From Ceratodon purpureus (lineage: Eukaryota > Streptophyta > Bryopsida > Pseudoditrichales > Ditrichaceae), in contig CM026427.1 in assembly GCA_014871385.1 (NCBI GenBank), positions 14,034,430 to 14,098,429 on the forward strand: a DNA stretch of 64,000 nt, given 5' to 3'. Position numbers and translations under genes: made by a program. Below the pieces are notes generated by a model. The model worked only from the letters and a program-made list of their open reading frames with translations. It was not told where the DNA came from and did no database searches. Numbering within the stretch: position 1 is the stretch's first letter; the number at the start of each line of letters is the position of its first letter. Of the stretch, positions 33,701-45,060 are shown piece by piece.

Positions 33701-36121
33701 TTATTCCCTCGTCCGTTGTAAGAATCTGCCACAGGGGACACCAGTGCCATACAGATGCCTCTCTTAACTTCCCATTCTTACGGCGGAATTGGATAATCGC
33801 GGACTCCAACATGTCGTCGCGTTTCCTTACGATGTCGACCCGGTACGCAGCAAGTGCTAGTTCGTAATTAGAATAATCCTGTGTCCACTGAATGTATTGA
33901 CGGAGGCATTCCAGGTCTTTGTAAACAGTGCCCTCTTCCACAGAAAAAACTAATCCGTCAATGGCAACTGAAACTGCTTCAATTACATCAGCAGGTAGAG
34001 GTGCTTTCCTATCCCCCTGAATATCAGATTCTCTTGTTAGTTTGGATGTGACCTTATGCGCCAGTGTCACTCAGCCGTTAAATGGTCACTGAATTCAGAA
34101 AAGGTCAAAAAACTAATGAACAGCGCAAGCAGGAATCGATTACTCACCTTTCTACAAGTCCACCAGTACACGCAACGCATGAGCTTCAGTTTGAAATCTG
34201 TACACATTAGGGAAAGCTCCCATTTCTCTACAAACTTATCTCCACTGCTGCACTCCCACGTCCATGGCAGATCAACCTCCGCCCCTATCTCCTTCAGATA
34301 GTACAATCCAGGCATGCGTGGCTTCAACGGACAGACGGGAGGGGGAATCTGGACCTGTAGGCTTTCCTCCGACGGGCAATTCTTCTCGATGTACTCGTCT
34401 TCAGCTCTCTTAAAATCCGCGAGCCCTCTTTGGTGAGCCACCTCGACATCGGGATGAAACGATAGAGGATGAGGTGTGCCCATCCCATCCGCCCAGAATT
34501 GTCGGAGTTTGGCATTCCTACTCCAGCCGTCACTTTTAGGGATAGCGGCGTATGTAGGGTCCTCTGAGATCGCAGGTGTAGATGGGCCTGTAGGAATCAC
34601 TGATACAACGTCTAGGGCGCTTCCTGTAACATTGTCACAACCTGTGTGACACTGTGACTCTACCCCGACAGTCAGCTTTCCTGAAGAGATTCCCACCTGT
34701 GGCCAACATACACAATCCAGAGTTAAGTGGAGAACTTCCGAATTGTAGGAATTCAAGAGAAAGGAATTAAACCTGTACATTTAATGTCACGAGAAGTAAC
34801 TAACCTCAGAAGTAGAATTTGTTGTGGATCTAGGTAATTTAAGTTTCCGATGCAGCAGAGGATCCCGGACAAAGACCTTGAACGTTTCCAAGTCGTCGTC
34901 GCTACATGCTTTTCGCTTCAACGTATCCCTCCCGACACCATCTGCTCCATCACCGCTGACCTCTGGCTCTTGTGCCAAATTCGTGTCGCAAAATATTGGG
35001 CTAGAGATGCCCTCTGTTGACAACATCCCTCCTTTACGATGTGGCGATAAGTCGAGAGCCGCCATTTTCTCTACAGCCCGGACCTGCGGTGAGACATCTC
35101 TGGAACCCTTCTTCTCATCTGCCGAAGTAACCCGAGGACTCCGTCGAGTCTCAGTTGTGCTATTCTTCTTGCTGATATTGACACCACTTCCCGCATTAAG
35201 CGTCGGGGATTCCCTGTTAGCACAGTCCTTCCCTACGAGTACTTTGGGTTTTTTCCCTGTAATCTTCTTTGCCTTCTGTATCTCAACTCCCTCAACCTGC
35301 GCGACCGTGGGCTTTTCAGTACCTGCTAACCGTGTGGCGGATGCACTTCCTATCCGCACTGCTGGTCCCTTGAAGAGAAAATCCTGTGGAATACTACAAC
35401 CCGTACGTGGAAAAGTATGTGGCTCAGTATGGGAACTCCCTTTCACCTCAGTCGCCTTCTCGCAATCCTCCGCTGTGACTAAATCTGCCTCGAAATCGTC
35501 ACAGTCATCCCCGTCCACACCAAGGTCGTCATCTGCTCCATCTTCGGAATTGCCATGCGGTTTATCGTGGCTCTTCAAAACCGCGACTGACTTCCCTAGG
35601 ACCTCCACCTTCTTCCCCTCTCCCGTCCTGAAATCCGGATACGGAAGCAGCAGGGCTTTCTTTCCATCCGGATACCTGGCTTCATCACACCCTTCAATAA
35701 ATCTGTGCTTGTTAAGCATCATTTTGTTAGAGTAGTGATTCTTACCACAGTATATGCAGAGGAAGAACTTGCGATTGCCACATGGTTTCACTCCCCCTTT
35801 AGCCATGGTTGCAAACTCTTTCTTGAGATCCTCCACTCGTTGCTGGCTGGGATACGTAACGTTGTAAGTTTGCTTGTAAATCTTCACCCTCAATGTCACA
35901 GGTTGAGGAGCCATTTCTTCAGCACTGCAGGGGACGGACATTTCTCCACACGTAGGGCAGTCCGTATCAGAAAAACTAATGTACCTGAATTTGTTTTGTA
36001 GCCCCACTACGCGCCCACAGCCTCCTAGACACCGCACAGAACTGTAATACCAATCCGCTTCTTCGTAATTCACTTGGTCCCTGGAACAACAGTGGGAGGA
36101 TGTGTTAGTCTCCTCAAGCAT
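30774..36121 (-). CDS. MULE-encoded zinc-finger protein with Ulp1 protease domain
   Basis: Five minus-strand exons join in phase: 36121-34805, 34696-34148, 34052-33665, 33588-31781, 31697-30774, giving 1,661 residues. The N-terminus has a ribbon-like Cys set (C31, C35, C55, C58) and a C2HC finger (C122-x2-C125, H139, C145). The middle is acidic and Ser/Thr-rich. The C-terminus is a C48 (Ulp1/SENP) peptidase fold with H1467 (NHWSLLV), D1482 (HFDSF), Q1528 and C1534 (TYECGHHTL); the Gln-x5-Cys spacing is as in yeast Ulp1. Such proteases remove SUMO or related modifiers. In plant MULEs their role is unproven, perhaps anti-silencing. The last intron (31780-31698, 83 nt) is inferred because it alone restores frame. 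Separate genes cannot be excluded. GTGTCAC motifs lie inside exon 4. Confidence 0.85.
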
Positions 36122-36680
36122 CAAATAGGGTTAGCCGAATAAACTGTATCCGAAGGTCGCGAAAACATCAAGAAGGAAGACATTCTGAATTGCGCAATTC
36201 AAAGACTCCTCGAAATCAATCCGCGGAACAACCTAGGAATACTCCAGAAAAACAGTCCGGTGTTACTGGGCTTCACAGGCTTCACCGTGCGTAGACAGCG
36301 CCTGTTCTTGCGAACGCGTGACTCACTCCCCATCACCGAAGGAATTGCTAACCACAAAGGAAGAAACAGAGGGGCTCCGTAAACTTACCGGCATTGTGCC
36401 CATCACGTAACCCCCTTCATGTTGTAGTCAGTTGCGGGAGCATAACTTGAATGCGCCATTGGAACCCTAAACCCCAATGTATCAAGTCCTTGCCCGCCAA
36501 CCCTTCATTGCACAATTAAATCGAGTCTCGACGTACAAGGTAAACAATCACATGGAAGGTACAATCATCACCTCTATTAAATTTCGTGATAGCGACCTTC
36601 AAATCGCCACAAACCCTAAACATTATCAATGCGACATAGCCCCTGCGCTAATACAATATGACCCGAAAACATTGCATAGA

Positions 36681-37032
36681 AGACGGAGCGGAGCTTCGGT
36701 GCTGAGCCTCGGAGACACTGAAACACGAAAACCCTAACCCGGTAGAACTGATGGAGACGAGGGCTGACGTCATGCCAGCGTCACAATGTTTTTTTCAACG
36801 GGCAGTGTTACAAACATCAGTGTCTCACTGTTGGTGTCACGAGGATATGGTTGTGTCACGGGGTTCAGAGTCACAAGCTCTGTGTCACAAAACGAAGTAA
36901 TCACTGTAGCCGGTAATTACCCGCGACGGCTGCTTTAGGTGGAAACCGGGCGTTTGACGTGGCGCGCCACGGGGGCGCGCACGGCGCGCCGCTCCCGCCT
37001 TATCCTTCACTACATGGCATTTAGCCTTCTCC
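36681..37032 (-). repeat. MULE terminal inverted repeat, right (352 bp)
   Basis: The reverse complement of 17441-17792 over the full 352 bp, with a single difference found by eye. It includes GTGTCAC at 36834, 36853 and 36882. It ends ..TTAGCCTTCTCC next to the target duplication. Confidence 0.96.
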
Positions 37033-37041
37033 GAGATAGTG
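37033..37041 (+). repeat. MULE target-site duplication, right
   Basis: GAGATAGTG, identical to 17432-17440. The sequence after it (TCGCGTTAAGG..) is the presumed upstream/leader region of CSN8. Confidence 0.96.
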
Positions 37042-37185
37042 TCGCGTTAAGGTGCGCGAGCAGAAAGCAAGCGCCGGTGAGTTTGCAGGCTGCGGGGCGC
37101 AGACAAAGACAGAGGAAGACACAACACAGAGAGCTTGAGGGAGAGAGAGAGAGATCGAGGGATTGAGGGATCGCGCGAGGAGAGG

Positions 37186-38543
37186 ATGGCCATCCCCGTG
37201 GACGGATCTGCCGCCGGGCCTTCGACCTCCGGATTCACAGCGCTGCTGGACGCCATCCGCGCGCGCCACTTCGCTCAGCTGGCCGACATTCTGGACACTT
37301 CAGAGCTCGAGGTGAGCGTTTCCATCATGGTTTTTGGATTTTAGGGTTTGGTGGGTTATGGGTTTGCGATTGAGCTTTAGGGTCATTGTTTTTGCGTTTC
37401 TTTCGTCTGATGAGGTTGGGGTGGTGATGCAGATTGCAGCTTCTGGAGCATCGAAGCCTCAGGACTGGCCGTACGCTGTGCACGTTCTTGCCCATGTTGT
37501 GAATCACGACTTGTGAGTAGCGGTTTTATTGCCTCTTTGGGCGATTGGTGTTTGGGTCGATCGGGATCGGGATGTTGAAGTGTTGAGAGTTTTTGTGGAG
37601 TTGGTGAATTGAGAGTGGTGAAATTTGGGTAATTTTGCAAAACCCTAAAAATGTGAATAGGGTTAACGATAATCTGTTTTTATTCCTTCAGGAATAGTGC
37701 GAGATTCGTCTGGAAACGAACCCCGGTGAGTGTGAAGGAAAGCAGCCCAGAGCTGGTGGCAGCATGGAAAATTGTACAGAACATGTGGACTCATGATCAC
37801 GCTGGCGTATATAAAGCCTTGAAAGGGTTTGATTGGACGGAGCTAGTCCAACCTATTACCGGTGCTATTGGTGGTGAGTTTTTAATTGCTGCAGAGGGCA
37901 TAGTATGTTTACGTCCACCTCAGGGGCTTAGTTGTTGTTGCAGAAGTTTTTTCTCTAGGTTTTATCTACTCGATTACATCTATATTGCTAAATTCAATAA
38001 TCTGTGTAGGTTTCTGATGGCTGCATTAGAATTGAGCACGTCTGGGTACCTTTTTGTCAACCAGAAAGTTTGCTAAACGCGGTGCGTCTTTTTCTCTGGC
38101 AGATAACTACTCCACCAGCATGCTGAGATTGCTCTCTACCGCTTATTCCACCGTTAGCGTCGCTGATGCCTCTGGCTTCTTAGGCTTGTCGGAGAACGAG
38201 ACAGTCACTTGTAAGTATCCGGGGTTTCTAGAGATGTTGGATGCACTGATCCTACTTAGGAAAGGAGTGGTATGCATTGTGTACAGCGGTGACGTAGTTT
38301 GTTACAGATAGCTCTTTTTAAATTATTTATCAGCATTAAGAGTTGCCGTTTCTCAATTTTCTGAGGAAGTTTGACAGATTTGCTTGTTGTGTAATTGCAG
38401 TCTTGACACAACAGCATGGATGGGTTTTGGATCCTGCTTCACAAATGTTGACAGTAAGGCCCATGTCTACTGTGTCCAATAAGAAGACGGACTCAAGCCA
38501 GTTGCAGAATTTGACGGAGTATGTCTTTCACTTGGAACATTGA
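37186..38543 (+). CDS. CSN8: COP9 signalosome subunit 8
   Basis: Five exons join in phase: 37186-37311, 37433-37512, 37692-37873, 38103-38210, 38401-38543, giving 212 residues (Arabidopsis CSN8 has 197). Recognisable CSN8 wording: QDWPYAVHVLAHVV, SARFVWKRTPVSVKE, MWTHDHAGVYKALKGFDW, MLRLLSTAYSTVSV, SSQLQNLTEYVFHLEH at the C-terminus. The protein has a PCI/winged-helix fold and no catalytic site. It is a core subunit of the nuclear CSN complex, which removes NEDD8 from cullins and is needed for COP/DET light signalling and development. The start is the first ATG after a GAGAGA-rich leader and gives the usual N-terminal helix. The coding part is intact. The only oddity is the MULE 144 bp upstream of the ATG. 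Confidence 0.95.
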
Positions 38544-41500
38544 TATACACATTTTTATTTCTCAGTTTTGGACCATCCTAGGTTGGACTATCCCCTCATC
38601 AGCGCGGGTTAGAAAAGAGAAGTTATACCAAATGTAGATAATTGAACTATATGTTACGTACGAGACAGTCGTGTCCGTACTCTGCAGGACTATATTGGAT
38701 ACATTCACAAAATTCTCTGTTTCTTTTTGGTTAAGGGAGTTTGTGTCCTCAGGATACTGGAGCTCTAAAAATGCTCAATGAGTTTTTTTACATTTCTCGC
38801 AAGTCATTTGGCCACTAGCTGTGAATGTGAATGTGATCCACAATTGTTTGTGGACTACTTACATCACTTTGCGTATTCTCACGGTCTACATTTGATGAGA
38901 TTTTCTATTATGCTGCTACAGTCGTCAGATGAGTGTCCATCTGCTACGTTTGTAGCTTCTTTGAAGCGTCATTTGAAGGTCCCAGGTCACAGTGCCGAAC
39001 GATAATTTGCGGAAAGAAACGGAAAGACAATGAGGTATCGCAAATTCCACATCTCACAGGTGAGGATTTCAAGGAGCTTTGGTGATTGAAATCCTAAACT
39101 GTCGCAGATGTTTGCGATTCCGCACCAGTCAAAAATTTATAACGTATTCTACCGACTTAAGTTGCCATCCATTCCATAAAGCCTCGAAATTCTGCTGTGT
39201 AATACAGAATAATTTTGCAAAATAGATGTCTGATTGGAACACGCACATTGACGAATGGTAGATAACTCAAGGCCAATGAAGCATGAAAACGTTCAAGAGT
39301 CGTACAGGCTTGCATCGGCAAGAATTTCGGTACCACAGCACACTGCAGAACATGATTGCTTTTGGTACTGCGCAGTCCAGCAGACACGCTTGTGAAGGCT
39401 ACTGTCACATAAATATCAGCAGCTTATCGAAACAAAGAACCGAGACTTGAGATGTCCCCTCCACAGTACCAGTGTAATGAACAGATAGTATGGGTCTATG
39501 AAAATGATAAAAATCTCCACATGCTGGAACAATAACACAAGTAATCAGTACTTCTTCAGCCATACGCCATCTAATTAACTTACGAACAGCAAGAACCAAC
39601 GTGGGTCGTGTGCTGAACGTACTATTAATCACCCAGAATTATTCCCAGCATGGTTCACTTCTTGGGTAAGTGCTTGAGGGGGTGAGAGAGACAGAGTGCC
39701 ACTAATTTTCTCTTAAGCTCGGCGTTGGATTGAATAGCAATATTAGAGAATCACAGCAATATTGTTGGTTCAATGGACGTGATGGTCGGGGTAGTGGTAT
39801 TGAAGCTCTGGACTCCTCACGGGGGATTGATGAGAGTTTGAAACGTGAAGCCTTAGTTGATGTTGTTTGATGCAATTTGGTCCTCAATCTGCTGTCAAGC
39901 AGAAAGCGGCACCGGCATCTCCCGTGGTACCGATTCCTTCGAAGATGTCACGAGGTGCAGCTAATTGTGGACTGCAACTAGGAATGCACAAAAGTTTCTA
40001 AATAGCGCGGTTAGATTTGAATCCTGGTGACAGACATGCAGCAGATAAATCCAGCTCCAGATCCAGGCGTCTCAGTGATGTCGGTGCATGTTTTCATGCC
40101 GCATGCGTTTTAAGGGCATTTTCTGTCATGGTTTCAATGGTGAGAGCTTCGATCTTCAACACTGCCCTGGACGTGCCTCGGGATCCGGACTTTTGATGTT
40201 TCTACAACGACGCTATCTCATGGCTTAGAAAGTGGCTACACAGGCTGTTCTGGCCCTGCCCAATTTTGTGAACTTGATCGGCACCGGGAATTATCTTTGT
40301 TGCTGTTATATATACAGCGAGCGTCCCATCATACTAATCTCAGTACATAAACGTCAGCAAGTTCACCACTAATTCTCTTATTCTATGAAAACGTACGTAT
40401 ACATGATAAAAGAACAATGGACACTATTTTAATTGTAAAATATATGTTTCTCATTAGTTTTTTAGAATATTAGTATGATTTAATATTTTGACACGAGTAT
40501 GATTGAATTACAAGTCAATGTTTACTTTATTAAAATGTCATATATAAATCCAAAATTTTGATACAATTAATAGTCTTTTCATTTCTATTTGAATTTTGAT
40601 TTCAAAGATTCAAAATCTCAAAATAAGGTGACTAATGTCTACATATATTTAGGTCATACTTTTTAAATATTTTTGAAATAAGCCTTCAATATATTTTATC
40701 ACTTTCACAACTTTGAGAAGGGAAAAATAAAGTTTTTTGTCAACTTTATTTTACTTGAATTTATTACAAAAGTGAATGTAAAGTTGAGTGAATAAGTTGA
40801 TAGCAATAAAACAATAAAAAAGAATTATGGACGATGTAGCTTAGAGCGTATAAATTCTTGTATATCTTCTTCCATATCTGAAGTATCTGAATAAAATATC
40901 CAATATGATATCCGATGAAAGATCATATGAGATATCCAGTGAATCAAGAGTAAAATAATGAATAAAATAAGTTCACGCTTCAAACTTGCCATTGCAATTG
41001 AATATTTTGTTCAACACTAGGCTCTTGAATATAGTAGATAACCTTTATCAAATGAAGAACGAGGACAATAAAAGGCTTTTAATTTACTATATATTACAGA
41101 AATATAAATCAAAATAAAAGATAGCTTGAATGGATTGTAACAAACTTGAATTTATACTATCCCAAAAAGTAAAAGAAAAAGAAAAAGATTTAAAAATGGA
41201 TAAGTTTAAGCCTATTACAGGGAGCACTTTAAAATACAAAAGTAAAAAAAAAAAATACAAAAAGAATAAAAAATGGAAAAGTTTACAGTTCTCTCCACAA
41301 CAAAAGCTTTTAACCATTTAATTCAGCTTTTTGATTGACTAGGAAGTGAAGTTTATTAAAAAATAATTCAGGGAACATATTATTGCATTTTATTTTTAGC
41401 ATTAATTGAGATCATTCTATGAATTTGGAGTGAATTAAAAGAATTTTTATTTATTATTTATTGGTCAATAATGTCTATGAAAAAAAGGTTTTAGTTCTTA

Positions 41501-42789
41501 ATTCAAATATATGAGGAAAAAATCAATATGTTTATTGTTGCATGAAATAAGTCTTATAAATTTTGACTGGTTACATTTGAATTGATGATCTAATTTAAGG
41601 CTCATCTTCAAATATACTCAAATTTATATGCCATTCATTTAAAATATATTATCAAAAAGTGACGTTAATGTGTAATGGTGTTTAAAGGTTGTGGTGAAAG
41701 TTCAATGTCTTTAATTTTGAAGAATTTACGATGGAATGCTTAGTATATGTTGCATACAAAATTCAATTAGTTTATTCAATCATAGGAACATTATTTGCAT
41801 TTTGAGTAGTAGGAATACACTACTATGATTTCTTAACAACCCAGGCACCTATCACTTAGGCACCTATCATGTAATAAATATTTATTTCAGAATAACTATT
41901 AGGTGATCCAAAAAGTAATATACCGAAGTAGGGCATTATAAAAATAAATAAAATTTAAATTTAGGTGTTTTTTTAAAGAAGTATAATGTTCAAAAACATT
42001 TGTCGTTAACCTTATTTATAGTAATAGTTTTTTTAATCAATATCTTAATTCTTTTAATCTCCATAGATTTATTGTAAACAGGTCTATTGATGTACATAAA
42101 GCTTCTGTTATGTGTCAAAAACAATTGTTAGGAGTATTTTTTATTGTCATAAAATGAAATATTTAGTAAGATAAAAAAACTTTGCAATGCATGTTGTTAA
42201 TCAATCATCCTTATTGTGATTTAAACATTAGCTGAATACAAATTAATATATTTTTAACATATAATTCCAAAAATTTCCAATAATTTAGGTATCTTTCTAA
42301 ATAATTGTTTGTTCCCCAAGTTGCAAGGAAGCTGCTGTACATGGCCTGACATCAATCTCAGTTTCAACATTGTTGAATTCCAAAAGTATAATTCTGTGTC
42401 CGTTAAACTTGTAACTTTTTTTTAATTTATATATATTTTTTTTTAAGAAATTCAAAACTTCAGGCCACGTGGCAGTAGGGGCACCTTGGTTGTGCTCAAT
42501 AGAAATATGAGAATGGCATGCTGAGTGTGCATGAGAAACAGAATGATTATTCAGAAATGCTGGTGACTGGACTGTTTTTGTCTTCCTTCCTAATTGTCAT
42601 GACTGGTTCTACCGGGAACCACCATAGACCTAACTTCTGAACATGGTGCTTGGAAGTTGGAACATTGTGGATGTATTGAAGGTTCCCTTCCAAGATCCCC
42701 TTCCAAAGCTGACTCACTTCCAATTTTTCAAATTGCAGCACTAGACTGGCCACACTGGGTTGGGGACCTGCAATACTCTATCTCATTGG
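38544..42789. other. Intergenic, mostly AT-rich
   Basis: 38.5-40.3 kb is mixed composition and includes the 3' end of CSN8. 40.4-42.4 kb is very AT-rich. Short frames (e.g. 38778-39005, 41087-41317) lack protein-like features. A perfect ABRE/G-box palindrome GCCACGTGGC lies at 42464-42473. Confidence 0.45.
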
Positions 42790-43090
42790 TTAAACCGGGA
42801 GTCCCTTTATATGAAGCGGGGATAGACTCTGCCCATTTGTAATTTTAATTCTGTGTTTTCTCTCCATCTCTTATGGAGTTCTCTTCCAATTAGAGTACTA
42901 GTCAAGCAATTTTTGACTTGTGAATGGGATAACTTATTGGTTTCATCCCCGATTTCCCCTTTAAACCGGGGTACAGGTATATAAAGCGGCAATGGGCATG
43001 TGTCATTTTTAACCCTAATCCTTTGAGGGCTCTTCACCTCTCTCGAAGCTCTCTTCTAATCCCAGGAGTAGTCAAGCTTCTTTTTACCTC
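42790..43090 (+). promoter_or_regulatory. LTR-like TATA cassettes, copies 2 and 3 in tandem
   Basis: Two head-to-tail units start TTAAACCGGG at about 42,790 and 42,961. Each has a TATA box (TTATATGAA near 42,808; TATATAAA 42978-42985), a TTTTAACCCTAATCC-like block, CTCTCCATCTC or CTCTTCACCTC, and AGTAGTCAAGC. The block order is the same as at 381-530. No ORF of a retroelement is attached. The tandem state suggests unequal exchange within an old LTR-derived repeat. Confidence 0.6.
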
Positions 43091-43368
43091 CAAATAGAGT
43101 AACCATAAGTAACTTCAGTAGTGCATTCTAGACTTTCGCTTTTAAAAAGGGTGCGAACTATGCATGTTTGTATGGCCAATCAGTGTGCATAGACTTTATT
43201 ACAGTGCATAAGAGACTTAGATCAAGGCATCAAATAGGGATTTAATAGGCAAGAAGTGATGGTAGTATTTAGATAAAATAATTTCATATATTCCCCAATA
43301 CCTATAATAGTTGGTGCAATCCAAGACACAAAGTCGTCCATGTGGAAATGGTTTACCATGCCCACTTA

Positions 43369-43483
43369 CTAGTAGAAACCATGTCCTTTATGACCAGAAA
43401 TTTTGGTCAAATTGGACACAAGTGACCAACTTGTGTCCAATTTGACCAAGATTTTTGATAAATCAGGACATGGTTTCCACTAG
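43369..43483. repeat. 115-bp imperfect foldback
   Basis: The left arm CTAGTAGAAACCATGTCC..GGTCAAATTGGACACAAGT pairs with the right arm, which is its reverse complement apart from a few mismatches and small bulges. The loop is very short (GACCAA). It could be a MITE or a miRNA-like hairpin. The bulged stem is more miRNA-like than the hairpin at 558. Confidence 0.75.
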
Positions 43484-43928
43484 AGACTTGACTTGGTGTT
43501 TATTAACAACTTTCTGTAGTAATTTATGAGTTACAATAACTTGAATTTCTACCAATTAGGCAAAAAAATAAAATAGAACCAATTGAAAATGGTCAAAAAT
43601 TCTCTTCTATTTTGAGCCTCTTGAATGCAGCCAAATCTTCCAAAAGCAGAGTTTCTTTACAAACCACTCTTTCATTTGCATTTGCCTACATTTGTGCGTA
43701 ATTTTTATCTCTAATACCTGACTAGAAATACATGAACTACCTTATACACCACGGGAATGGATGCCTCCAACTTATAAGTCATTTACCATTCGTGGCTAAC
43801 ATGTTTATCCATCCTCAAACAAACATTTATATATTGGAATTATAAGGTTTGCCTCACAAAAATATAGCCCTCGGAATGCCAGGATAATGATACCCGCTTC
43901 CTGGCACGGATATCCGCGAAACAGCCCG

Positions 43929-43935
43929 TATATAC
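43929..43935 (+). promoter_or_regulatory. TATA box, possible promoter of 45,731 gene
   Basis: TATATAC within CCCGTATATACACAGG at the edge of a GC-rich stretch. It is consistent with transcription start near 43,965 and a long spliced leader up to the ATG at 45,731. This is an inference from position only. Confidence 0.35.
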
Positions 43936-44309
43936 ACAGGACAACAAAATTCCACTTCCCAGCAGGCAGTGGGGGACTGGCTTGAGAAGAGCATCTCATT
44001 GCGCTGCGGAACAAGTCGCGCCCAAAGGCAGCCGTGGGATGGGCTGCCATCGCCTGCTTCAAAAGCACGACATGGACGCAGGACGTGTATGCGGACCCCC
44101 GGCGCCAAGTGTGCAAAGTGCAAACCCTACCATCGCCTCGCTCGCTCGCAGCTCCATCGATTGCTGTGCGTTGCTTCACGCCATAGCCAACAACTCCACC
44201 GCCCTGCCGCCCGGGTCTCGTGCAAACTCCTCCTCATGCCTCCTACCCTCGGACGCTCGCTCACGCTGTGCAGAATTGCTCTTGCGCCTGGAGTTCGCTG
44301 CATCTGCTA

Positions 44310-45060
44310 GTTTCAGGTACTGATTTAATTTTTTTGGCTGATTCTGAGCTCTAGCTGGTGAATTGCTCCTTTGCGTCTGGCCTTGAGGAGCTGGCTCGCA
44401 TTCGGATGGATTGATGCTGTTGAAAGTGCAATTGACGGCGAGGAGATGGCTCATTTCAGGTTCTAGTTTACTTTTTCGGATGATTCTGAGATCTAGTTGC
44501 TGATTGCTCCTTTGCGCCCGGTGTCAAGAAGTTGGCTCGCATGTTGCGTTTAGGAACCGGGAGTTTGCAATGGTAGGGCGAGAGTTTGAGTGTTCCTGGA
44601 TAACTGATGGAGTGGAGAGGAGGTGCGGGAGTCATGATTTGAGTGCTGTTTTCAGGTTCTCGTTCAACTTTCTTGGATGACTCTGAGCTCTAGTTGCTGA
44701 GGTAGTCTTTCTCGCTCGGCTTTAAGAAGTTGGCTCCCATTTGCCCCGGTCGACGCCAGTGAAAGTAGAATTGACGGCAAGGAGATGGCTGCATCTGTTA
44801 TTTTCAGGTTCTAATTTAGTTCAGCTTTCTTGAACGACTCTATGATCTTGTTTCGTAGAGGAAACCATCTCCAGTGAATTCAACTCCCTCGTGCCTCGCT
44901 TAAAGCCGGCTTGCATTTTTTTGCACTGACGCCATTAATAGCTGAATTACGCTCTGGAGATAATTGTATCTCCTCCTTTTAGACGCGAGTTAAAAATTCT
45001 TGGATGATTCTGAGCTCTTGTTGTGTTGAGAAGCGGGGAGAGTGCAATGGCAGGGCGATA
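44310..45060 (+). repeat. Five diverged leader repeats upstream of tail-anchored protein
   Basis: A block of the type TTTCAGGTTCTAGTTTA..GGATGATTCTGAGCTCTAGTTGCTG recurs at about 44,330, 44,470, 44,665, 44,825 and 44,995. Several units also share GCTCCTTTGCG, AAGAAGTTGGCTCGCAT and AATTGACGGCGAGGAGATGGCT. Each block carries a possible acceptor (TTTCAG|GT). They look like amplified 5' leader/intron segments. Confidence 0.75.

Larger units (their letters stand above)
17441..37032. mobile_element. 19.6-kb apparently complete Mutator-like element
   Basis: An element of 19,592 bp bounded by 352-bp inverted repeats and a perfect 9-bp target duplication. The left arm carries the transposase and a small ORF on the plus strand. 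The right arm carries a zinc-finger/Ulp1 protease gene on the minus strand. About 6.5 kb of AT-rich cargo between them holds captured host gene fragments. Both main genes reconstruct with consistent splice phases and no internal stop, and the TIRs differ by one base in my hand alignment. The insertion is therefore young and possibly still active. Ulp1-like domains occur in some plant MULE groups (VANDAL and Kaonashi types). The size, the long TIR and the convergent two-gene plan make this copy notable. Confidence 0.95.

Noticed and set aside
34824..35735. 303-codon plus-strand frame
   Set aside because: Antisense shadow of exon 1 of the zinc-finger/Ulp1 gene, whose exon joins and zinc motifs support the minus strand.
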